A stretch of 30,880 nt of DNA. Origin: Silene noctiflora (lineage: Eukaryota > Streptophyta > Magnoliopsida > Caryophyllales > Caryophyllaceae). Numbering within the stretch: position 1 is the first letter of the stretch; each line of letters begins with the position of its first letter. The position numbers and the translations under genes were made by a program. Below, in pieces: positions 1-9,500 of the stretch. The notes below the pieces were generated by a model, which had not been told where the DNA came from, searched no databases, and worked only from the letters and a program-made list of their open reading frames with translations. Location of the stretch: positions 38,374 to 69,253 of the forward strand of contig VHZZ01004596.1 of NCBI GenBank assembly GCA_009801015.1. Direction: 5' to 3'.

Positions 1-75
1 AATCAATTAAACACGCAAAATTGAGTCGGAATAAGGTATAAACGCGGGGTAAAATACGACTAAAAAATTACTTAT

Positions 76-602
76 CAATTACCGCTTGTTTGAGGCGGAT
101 AAAGTTAATGAAGTTATCCGTGAAAAATGGAGTACTAGAGGTCGTGTGACGGCGTATCGCATGGGGGAAATATATGTTCTGCATTGTGAGAATGTTAGTT
201 GATGACTCTGAAGGGTTATTAAGAAGGAGTACTGCCAATATGATGGGGCTTTGATGATCTTTGCACGCTGGTACCCTGACATTGTGCCAAGGACGCAGAG
301 ATTCCCATATGCTGAGTTGAAGGTGTGAGTTTGTGGGCTTCCGTTTAAGTATCTTACAACGCATGTTGCTCGGGTGGCAGGTAAGTTGATTAGTCACCAC
401 TATCAGGTTGAACCTTTCAAAGTTGTCCCAACTAATGATTATTTTAGGTTGAAAGTGTGTGTTAAATTGAATGAGCCGTTGATGCCGGGGTTTTTCTTGG
501 CCATGGGTGGGTGGGTATCTTCTCTGGATCCAATTTGGATATGAAGAAATCTTTAAATATCGCATAAAGAGTGGAAATATAGGTCATACCGGGACTCAAT
601 GT
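76..602 (+). pseudogene. Decayed DUF4283 / zinc-knuckle protein, LINE ORF1-like
   Basis: Read in one + frame from about 76 to 540, the translation gives a recognisable DUF4283 pattern: a helix-like start with a Trp (VIREKW), then GALMIFARWYPDIVP, then the hallmark GLP after a broken 'LKV' stretch, then a CVKLNEPL strand. In another frame, at about 534-602, the sequence reads YEEIF followed by SGNIGHTGTQC. This is the tail of the CX2CX4HX4C knuckle that usually follows DUF4283, with both leading Cys lost. The reading frame has at least four stops (a cluster near 200-215, one near 327, one near 540) and a frameshift before the knuckle. In plants this pairing is typical of LINE ORF1 proteins and their relatives. 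No intact LINE reverse transcriptase follows. The family call is from pattern recognition only. Confidence 0.6.
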
Positions 603-699
603 AAGGAGAGTATCATGACCAGTCCGAGCAACCGCTAGTCCTTTGGTATCAGTTGATCATTGGGCGCCCCTTAGAGTCTCTTCCCTAGTAGGCTTACTA

Positions 700-1330
700 T
701 TAGGGAGATGTGCACATTCGGAAGTGAGGAAGCGTTAAGACAGAGTTTGGAGGAGTTGATGTGATTGGAGTATATTTTGGATTGTTGGATGTATGAGTTC
801 TATCATAACTTGTGATCGTTGTATATTACGCTGGACTTATTGTTATCGTGCTAACACTACTTTCTTTACTTATGTTGTTTGCTTAGTCCCTACTCAATCG
901 TTGGTTGACTCTATGCCTTTTTGTGTCAAAACCCTTTTCAACTCTACAATGTCCATTTGATATTTCCGGCAAATGGGGAGTAGTGAGTCTTGCAGGTGCG
1001 TGATTCTGTGATGTACCGTGGGTGGTGTCCGGGTTTTGGAGTGTGACACTTGGAGAGACCGAGTAGCATGGATAGAGTTAATCACTTAGTTGGAATAGTT
1101 TACATTCAGTTATTAATAAGACTTCCGTTATAATAGTTTACCTTTCGGTTTTGGTTTGGAATTTGTAAAACAGTTTAGGGAAGACCAGTTATACTAATGT
1201 AACAAAGTTTTAAAGTGCCTTTCATTATTTGTCTTATGATATTTACTACCTCGGGTATTCGAGATGGTAACACCTTTATTTATTTGGGAATGTCTTGCTT
1301 AAAGTTGTTGTATAAATGGGGGATGTTATA
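700..1330 (+). repeat. Degraded LTR end, gypsy-like
   Basis: The stretch at about 1130-1330 parallels the end of the LTR near 27960-28145. Both show a GGTTnTnnTTTGG... then AAACAGTTT block, a TTGTCTTaTGAT/TTGTCTTGTGAT block, then CGAGATGGTA, and both close with GGnTGTTAyA. The copy ends at 1330 (ATGTTATA). No primer site follows it, so it is a solo or truncated remnant. The left boundary is a guess; 700-1050 only vaguely resembles LTR sequence. Confidence 0.4.
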
Positions 1331-2260
1331 ATTTTTTCCCTGTTTTATATATTTTCTGTCATATTTTTTCTTTTCTAATAAAAAATTGAAAAAAGATAAG
1401 TAATTATGATCTAGACCAAGACCCGCTCTATCAAATTTCAATTTTAATTACAATTCCATAAGTTTAACATCATTGAGAAATTGAAATTCGAAGTTGAGTT
1501 TCACGTGATCTTCAAACAAGTTTATGAAAGTAGATTTGGAATTGTGTTATAACATTTTAATTTCTACACTTGAATCATGAAAATAAAATCAATTTCATGT
1601 TTCCAAACACTAGTTTAAGTAATTTGGATCCACACAAATCAGAAACAAAATACGAATAAGTTATATATATGTTTAAATAAGGTGCAATGAAATTAGGTTG
1701 ATATGAAGAGCAATCTCAACCATAAACTAGAAGACCTTGTAGCTTGCTTGCCACGTCATTTTCCAAAGCAACAAAGCTTTCTAGGTACAATGTGTTTGTT
1801 GCTCACCACTGGAAGTATATGTAGTTAACAAGCAATGTAGTTTGAAATGTTGACAATGAATAAGCTACAAGGTATTGTAGCTAACCATTGTAGATGTATT
1901 ACGGAATCAAGCTAGCTAGCTTGGTGAAGCTACAATCGCTTGCAAGCGATGCCTTAGTTATCGATTCTAGTCGTGGACATACCGCTTGATAATTTTTAAT
2001 AATTGCCTCTAAATGCGACCACTGGAGTTACTCTTAACGACTTAGCGTAGTGTGACTATGTTACGTTCAATAATCAAAATTAAGTGATTAGATGCAAAGT
2101 ATAATTATTAGAATTTGTAATTTTGATTTGTAATGATTACTAAATTATCATTGTTTATGGTTAATAACTTTATATTTGATTAATTATTTCTTGCGATAAT
2201 TTTTTTTTTTTATTTCTAATGAGATATCTAGGTTAGGGTCAGTGGAGTTAGATGAGGTAG
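1331..2260. other. AT-rich intergenic stretch
   Basis: No reading frame of any quality and no transposon domain is visible. Apart from the palindrome cluster at 1734-1949 it is low-complexity AT-rich sequence with short T runs (about 2201-2210). Confidence 0.6.
1734..1949. repeat. Nested palindrome cluster
   Basis: ACCTTGTAGCTT (1734-1745) pairs perfectly with AAGCTACAAGGT (1862-1873). ATTGTAGCT (1874-1882) pairs with AGCTACAAT (1928-1936). Two perfect palindromes sit inside or beside this second stem: CAAGCTAGCTAGCTTG (1908-1923) and TCGCTTGCAAGCGA (1936-1949). Together they could fold into adjacent stem-loops. No transposon ends or coding sequence were identified. Confidence 0.6.
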
Positions 2261-2263
2261 TAA

Positions 2264-3058
2264 GGCTCCGTTTGACAAAACTAGCTGAAAAGGTACCTGA
2301 AACCTGAAAAGGTACCTGCAACCTGAAAAGTTACCTGAAATCTGAAAAGGTAGCTGATAAGGTAGCTGAAAATTGGGAGCTGATAAGGTAGCTGATTTTT
2401 ATTAAAAGTGTTTGGAAACTAGCTGAAAAGGTAGCTGATATTTGATCAAATGACGTAAAAGGGCATGGTTATTATTGCTATCGTTTATGTTTTTGCTATT
2501 ATTCTTGTGTTATTGTCGTTGGCGTTATTAGTAATAAAGTCATAATGTTTTAAAGAGAATGTGAACAATAATTAACATATCACAATTAGGTAAAAGAAAA
2601 AAAAACAAAACAATATGTCACCAAAAAATGTATTCTACGGATACAAAATTAGTTCTCTATTAATGAATAAGAAAGAAGGTAAGATACCTCTATGGCGCTA
2701 TTCGTAGAAGCAAGTGTGGAGCAATATGATTCTCTATTGACGAATTTTGATTTTTTTGGGTGAACTGTATTGAAAATTTTGTTTGACGGCAATTTGTTAA
2801 TTGGGAAAATATTGATGAATGATGTTTTATTTGACGCATTAAAAAAACAAGGGGTAAAACTGGTAGATAAAAAATAATCAGGTACCTGATTTTCCAAATG
2901 CTACATGAAGTAGCATTTTATTTCAGGTATCTTTTTTGGTAAAAAAAGGTAGTTGCCAAACACTCTAAAAAAAACAAGGTACTTGATTCTTTTGGCAAAA
3001 AAGCTACTTGAGCCAAATCAGGTACCTGATTACCTGATTTGCGCTGCCAAACGGAGCC
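2264..3058. mobile_element. Tourist-like (PIF/Harbinger) non-autonomous element
   Basis: The element starts GGCTCCGTTTGaCA and ends TGCCAAACGGAGCC, an imperfect terminal inverted repeat of about 14 bp. It is flanked by TAA at 2261-2263 and TAA at 3059-3061, the 3-bp target duplication expected for PIF/Harbinger. The ends carry a subterminal motif in many copies: GGTACCTG, GGTAGCTG or GTTACCTG on the left (2292-2440), and CAGGTACCTGA, TACCTGA and GCTACTTGA on the right (2878-3040). It is 795 bp long and encodes no transposase, so any movement would depend on an enzyme from elsewhere. Confidence 0.75.
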
Positions 3059-3061
3059 TAA

Positions 3062-3464
3062 TACTAGGTATTGAATTATATACATCAACTTATAACCATC
3101 AAAGTAAAAAATGATGGTACATTTTATAAACATTGGAGGATAAAAAATTGATTATACTCAAGTAGTAACAATTAGCAACGGTAAAAATACACGTAATATT
3201 TTCTAAGTCGCTACTTGTCGTAAGTTTGATGTTAATTTCGATGTCTTTTTGTTTCTAATAACGATTCAATGAAATTAACATGTGATACGGGTTGAATGTA
3301 AACTTGTTTCTTTTTAGTTGAATTGGTTAAACAAGTTTGGTTGAGTTAGGGGAAAAATAAATTGTTAGCGTTAGGTTTGACTCAACATGAATTCTTTGTT
3401 AAATGGGCCGAATCATGCCAGGTTATTAAATCATAGGGCTAAGTTGTATCACTTTAATAAAAAA
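3062..3464. other. AT-rich intergenic stretch
   Basis: Nothing recognisable is seen: no reading frame above noise, no repeat structure and no promoter that can be tied to a gene. Confidence 0.6.
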
Positions 3465-3466
3465 TA

Positions 3467-3567
3467 CTCTCCCCCGTCCCGGTTATTTGTTGTCGTATTT
3501 CATTTTGGGGTGTCTCAGTCAATTGTTGTCTAAGTTGTATCACAACAATTGACCGGGACGGATGAAG
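3467..3567. mobile_element. Stowaway MITE (101 bp)
   Basis: The left end is CTCTCCCCCGTCCCGGT and the right end ACCGGGACGGATGAAG, imperfect inverted repeats that include the Stowaway signature CTCCCTCCGTCCC/GGGACGGAGGGAG. The internal CAATTGTTGT/ACAACAATTG also pairs, so nearly the whole element folds on itself. It is flanked by TA (3465-3466) and TA (3568-3569), the Tc1/mariner target duplication. Confidence 0.85.
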
Positions 3568-3569
3568 TA

Positions 3570-4650
3570 TCTAATGAACACTAACTACGTAGCTAAGGTA
3601 TGTAAGTCAGGCCAAACTCGGCGAGATACATAATCAAATAACTAATACCCATGGGTAAGTCTATATTATGTAGATTTAAACTTGTATTAGGTTTGTTTAT
3701 AAGGAAAAATTCCATCTCAAGTTCACATTTATGTGAATTAAGGATGAAAGCGAAAGAAACACATGTCTCACGATTAAACCCGCTCAAGTTCTATAAAATC
3801 ACTTATAATACAACTAGCTAATTGTATATAGTCTTGTTATTGACCAAATTCTTTTGTGGAGTAAATGAGTAACATACACGCATAATTATTTGACATTACA
3901 CATTTACACTTGAGCGGTTTCTAAAAAGAAATAGACTTTAATCTAGTCAAGTTTAGTTTGTATCCTTTTCAACTTTTTACCTGCCGTTTACTCCAATATT
4001 CTTATCTTATTACCCGGAACTAAAACGACATTTACTCGTATTCAGAAAAACTTAGAAGGCACTCCATTCCTACAAAGTAGGCAAAACCGTAATTTCTCCT
4101 CTAAAAATTCATTAAAGAAAAAAAAGAAAAGAAAAAGAAAAAGAAAAAGATGTCAATTTCCAGGAAACTTCGTTGAACAACTGTAGTAGTGTACCTTTTT
4201 TCGGAAAAACACACACAGACACTCACACTCATCAATAAGGTATGTACTTGTATTATGGAAGACGATAAAGTAAAAAACAAAAATAAAAGTGAATTATTCC
4301 CATTAATTTCCTGTGTCTTAGTTTAATAATAATATACTTACTTTTTTCCATGATAATAATAATAAATATAAATAATAATAATAAATATAATAATAATAAT
4401 AATAATAATAATATGCTTCTTAATCAATACGGAGTATTATAATATCCGAATATATTCCTAAATTTATTTTATTTGCTAGTTTAAATTTGAATGAAATCTG
4501 GCTTCTACTACTACTACTACTAATAATAAACCCTAATAATATTGGAGAGGCAGTTGTAGTAGTAAGGAAGTAAGTAAAGCATATTATTATTATTTTAGTT
4601 GAGTATAAAGTTGGGTGACATCTCTCCTGCGAAAACACAGTTGAACAAAA
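3570..4650. promoter_or_regulatory. 5' flank of the Ca2+-ATPase gene with simple repeats
   Basis: This is the only sequence between the last MITE and the ATPase start, so promoter and 5' UTR should lie here. It has an AAAAAG-rich tract near 4116-4150, a (TAA)n/(ATA)n tract at 4353-4413, a (CTA)n run near 4505-4525 and an ATT run near 4582-4595. I could not fix a TATA box or transcription start; several AT-rich candidates exist (for example TATTATAATA near 4434). The start codon context, ACAAAAATGG, is good for a plant. Confidence 0.4.
4353..4413. repeat. (TAA)n microsatellite
   Basis: Imperfect trinucleotide repeat of TAA/ATA units interrupted by two AAATATA steps, about 240 bp upstream of the ATPase start codon. 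Confidence 0.9.
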
Positions 4651-6532
4651 ATGGTGGATGAGTTCAAAGGATCTCCGTATCGCCGGAGATTTGATGTCGA
4701 GGTCGGTGCTAGTCGTTCTGCTGATATTGATGATGATAATCACGTTTCTAGCCCTTTTGATATCCCTTCTACCAAGAATGCTCCTCTTGAACGCCTTAAA
4801 CGCTGGAGGGTATCTTCGTCTTCCTACCTCTTTTTTCTTTTTTTTCTTTTTTTTAGATTTATTGGTCATAATATTATGCAGATGTGCGCCTCTTTATTGT
4901 TGTCATGTTATTCAAAGTTACAGTAGTGGTATTTTTAGGCGGTATTCACTACCATGGCTTTCCAAATCCGCGGTGAAACTGAGTTTGACACATAATTGTT
5001 GGAAGGTTTTGGGGTCAGCTTATGTATGTGAACTCGATTGTGGAGTCATTATGGGATGTGAGGTGGGAACAATGAAAAATGGACATACCGAAAACCACAT
5101 AATCATTCTGGTTTGGGAAATAAACTAAAAAAATGTAAAAATTCACAACAAAATTACTGTTGAGCTCCTACAACTCGTCTTATTTTGTTTTAAATGACCA
5201 AATGACCCTAGATGATTCCCCCTCATCTTATTTTTTAATTAGTTGTTGCAGCTCCTGTTTTCCAATCACCTCATTCCTTCGCTCCTCATATGTTCACCGA
5301 AGCAAACACATCTCAGTAGGATTTATTATTTGAAAGCGACATTGTTTACGACCCATAACAAACTGCTCAACTTATATTGAAGGCCTAATCGTCCCTTCAA
5401 TTTATAGGGCATGAGGAGATCACATGGAAACCAAGTGACTCTCTTTTGTTTGAATCATTGTCCTTTGTTATATCATTATGGATAGTAGACCCTAAATAAC
5501 TAAAATGGCGAAATTGTCGGACAACCTTCATATCTAAGGCGATCATCCTTGTCTCTAAGCCTGACAAACTTAAACTCTAAATATTACGCAATATTTCTGC
5601 TGTCTATCTCCACAATTCCTACCCTCTTTATGCCTCGTATGGTTCTTATCCAAGCAATAACTTCAAAATAGTTATGTGCAACATTATTTATTTCGTGTGC
5701 ATGAGCTGATTAAATCTATACTCCAGCAAGCAGCACTTGTTTTGAATGCTTCTCGGAGATTCCGATATACATTGGACTTGAAAAAGGAGGAAGAGAAGAA
5801 AGAAATCATAAGGAAGATTCGAACACATGCGCAAGTTGTACGAGTATGTTGTCAAACTTTTGGACCCCTTTCGGCTTTTCATTCATATTGAGCCTTGTAA
5901 ACTAGTTCTTATTTCGGGTTTTCTGCTTTTTAGGCAGCAAATCTTTTCAAAGAAGCTGCAGAGCGAGCTAAGGGTAACATTCTCTTGTCATTCTAATTTC
6001 ATAGATTTGAACAATCACACATCTAAAGATCATCATTGTGCTGATTGTTGTTCTTACTTTGAAAGCAAAATATTTTCTCCAATTGCCCCCGGTTGCTGTG
6101 TTAGTTAGTTGGCATATGCTACTTTGTCCTAGTTTTTACTATAATCTTCATCTTTCTTCTCTTGCTTTTTAGTGTCACAAGAGTATCCTGATGTTCCACC
6201 TGGTGACTATAAAATCTCGCAAGAGGAACTTGCGGCTATGTCAAAAGAACATGATCTATCTGCTCTTCAGCAATTTGGTGCGGTAAGTCAGTACCAGTAT
6301 AATTGTTCTTCTGGTATTACTTATATCTCATTAAGAGACTATCATAGTATCTGCTTGATTAGTATCTGAGTTCCTTTTCCTTTATTTGAATGTGATCTAG
6401 GTAGCTGGATTAGCAGAAAAGCTGAAATCTAACTTGGAGAAGGGGATATCTGGGAATGAAGAAGAGTTGCTGGAGAGAAAAAATGTTTTTGGATCAAACA
6501 CATATCCCCAGAAGAAAGGGCGAAGTTTCTGG
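4651..6532 (+). other. ACA10: ACA exons 1-5: N-terminal autoinhibitory, calmodulin-binding region
   Basis: These exons encode residues 1-186. Residues about 45-80 form a basic amphipathic stretch, [19 protein letters not shown], with the anchoring Trp at residue 52. In ACA8-type pumps this is the main calmodulin site, which overlaps the autoinhibitor. Exon 1 ends exactly after the RW-R codons. Residues about 92-125 (exons 3-4, including [16 protein letters not shown]) differ from the Gly/Pro-rich linker of Arabidopsis ACA10, a region known to vary between paralogues. The initiator Met is the only reasonable one, because it directly precedes the conserved acidic N-terminus. Intron 1 has a long T/C tract just after the donor (about 4829-4855). 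Confidence 0.85.
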
Positions 6533-9500
6533 GTACTATTTCTTGATCCAGAGAACTTAAATTTGAAAGGATTTCATTACAAATTTTAGCTGTGAGCATC
6601 TTGAATCCTTTTCTGATTGATTTTTTGCATTTTCTGTCATTAGCGGTTCCTGTGGGAGGCATGTCAAGACTTGACTCTTGTCATATTGATGGTTGCTGCT
6701 GTAGCATCATTAGCTCTTGGCATAAAATCAGAGGTGAGTTGGGGGAGGACAGTGGGAAATATTATTCTTCTGTACTGCTTTTGGAAATATTTCTATGTCT
6801 TAGCTAGCCAACTTCATTGATTTTCTCATTATCTCTATCTTCCGGTGGCTAGTTTAATTATGTTTTTTTTCCCCCGGAGTTGTTTTTTCCCTAATGAATA
6901 TTTTTGATCTACTTTAGGGTATTAAAGAAGGATGGTACGATGGTGGAAGCATTCTCTTTGCTGTCATCCTTGTTATATTTGTGACAGGTATTCTTGACTT
7001 TGGATATCCTAATGCATCGTTGGAATTACCTTTTTATTGCAGTGTGTGGTTTACTGCTGAGAGACTATTATTCTATTACGGGTGTTGCCCATGTATATTC
7101 TGTTTTAGGATCCTTGTTAGTTGTTACGGTGCTCATGGTATTATGTCTTCTCCTGATTAATATATTGGTTCTGTCAAGAAAACCTGAGTGCACCTTTTGT
7201 CTCATTGAAGAAGCAAAAATTCTTGTGTAAGGCTTCCTTACATTAGAGTTTGTGTATAATCTCTGTATTCAGTTTCTGTTTTCCATATAAATTAATAGGG
7301 TTATTTTATTTTGTTTTTGAACCCGTTTTACACAATTGAGCACAAAATAGAGTCACAAGAGACCAATTGTTAGAGGAGTGGATTAATACAGTTGACCAGA
7401 CCAGGATTTCACTGATTGAGCGGCTCCTCTGGGTTCTCACTATTAAGAACCGTCATTGCGGACTTATGGTTGTGATTGTGAGATGGCTTTACTTGTTAGC
7501 TACGGGAACAGTCCTTCCAATTGTTTTGACTGCTCAAACGATCAAAACTCCAAAAGTATTAGATTAAAACAATAAAAAGGTGCCCTAACACATTTTCAGA
7601 ACACTGGGCAGAACCTTACACTGCATACATTTATCCCCTTCTACCTCACTGTTTGAATCAGGGTGATGTTATTTTATTGCAGATATACCTGATATTCATT
7701 CACCCTGTAATCAAGGATATTATGATAATCCATTTTGATCAACTAGTATTGAAAGTGATCATCATTTTAGGACTAGCGAAAATGCGTTTGTGATCAATAT
7801 TATTTGGGACTGACAGAGTGTTTGACTGCCGGAATGAATTTGGCAAAAAATTGCATCTCTTTACTGTAGTTCTCCACCGGCTGCCTCAGATTTTTCACTT
7901 TGTTACCTTGTTAAGGAAACTTCTCTGCTTCCTGGTTTGAAAGGTGCTTCCTCGCAGGTTGTTGATTTTGGCTGCAGAATGTGTTAAATTTTTTGTAGAT
8001 ATTGTTGGTGTAATAATGTTTTCTCTTCTTCACCTCTGAGCCTCCCCCAACAAGTGTAGTAGTTGCAGTTAGTCAGGCTGTGTAATTTTCTATCCATACA
8101 AAGACCTTACAGCTCGTATTCTTTTCTATCTTGTAGCCATTAGTGATTACAGACAATCTCTACAATTTCAAAATCTTAATGAGGAGAAAAGGAACATACA
8201 TGTGGAGGTATGTTTTATGTATAAAATGCAAGAACCTTTACTTTGCTATAACAGTTGCAATAACATCTTCCATCTTATAATTGACATCAAATGTTGTTTG
8301 TATATGTGTACAGGTGATCAGAGGTGGTAGAAGGTCAGAGGTTTCAATCTATGATATTGTTGTGGGTGATGTTCTACCTTTAAAAATTGGTGATCAGGTG
8401 ATTTGAAGTTCATCTATTTCTTCTAGCTTGAATTACCTCAATGGTGCGAACATTCTGCTCAATTTTTAATATGCTTCATGTGTATGCTTATTGGCTTTAA
8501 TTATGTTTAGGTTCCTGCTGACGGAGTTCTAATAGCTGGTCATGCTCTTGCAATTGACGAGTCAAGTATGACTGGAGAGAGCAAGATTGTAAGCATCGAT
8601 GGTGATACAAGTCTTTTGGATAATTGTAGCATTTTTCTGAGGGTGGTTTGACTCTGAGCTGCATTTTTGCAGGTTACTAAAGACCCCAAGGCACCCTTCT
8701 TAATGTCGGGTTGTAAAGTAGCAGACGGCTACGGAACTATGCTGGTAATATTTCTAGCTCTAAGCAGTTCAAGCTGTTTTATGTTTTAAAAAAAATAGAA
8801 ATAGTGCTCTACTCCTCTACCGTGACAGTTCTTTTTTGAGTTGAGATCTCGTTTATGTGATTCAGTGTCATGTTTGAGAGGAAAGTTCAGAATTAATTTT
8901 GAAAAAGATATGTTTGAGTTCATTCCTTAACTTTAACTTATATTCCCTTCTCAGTTTCCCATGTTTGCTTCTATGGGTCTTACTAGTTCACCTTGAATTC
9001 TTTTGAGACTTGTTTCAATATTGGTCATAATTGTTCTATAATTCTGCCATGTATACTCGAATAAAAATTGTTGCCCAACAGAATCCGAGGAAAACTCTAG
9101 CTGTCAGTCCGAGCTAGTGCTCTCTATACTTGTGAAAAGGCTTGGCCAGTGATTGACCAGACGGGATTATGATTTGTCGATTTGAATGATGCGATGCATT
9201 TTACCGTTGTCAGAGTAATCAATAGTTCAGGAACTAGTTAACTATCTCTTCGTTACTTAAACAGCATGGCCCATTATTCATCTAGATAAATAATACTATA
9301 ACATGTGTACAAAGAGAGACCAAGTGACCAAGAAGATGCCGCCCTGCTGCACATGTACAGTTTTGAGATATCATAAGTGATCTTATCCATGAATAGAACA
9401 AAAATTAAATTCCCGTGAGGATGGCGCACTTGACTTCAACTATACAATAACCTTAAAAGCAGAATTGAAATTGTTGATAAGTAGAGGCAATGCCCAAAAA

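Noticed and set aside
68..565. Open frame of 165 codons on the - strand
   Set aside because: It is the antisense shadow of the decayed DUF4283 frame and has no domain-like text of its own.
4658..5128. Open frame of 156 codons over exon 1
   Set aside because: It runs through the exon 1 donor in another frame. The conserved ATPase N-terminus is in the frame starting at 4651.
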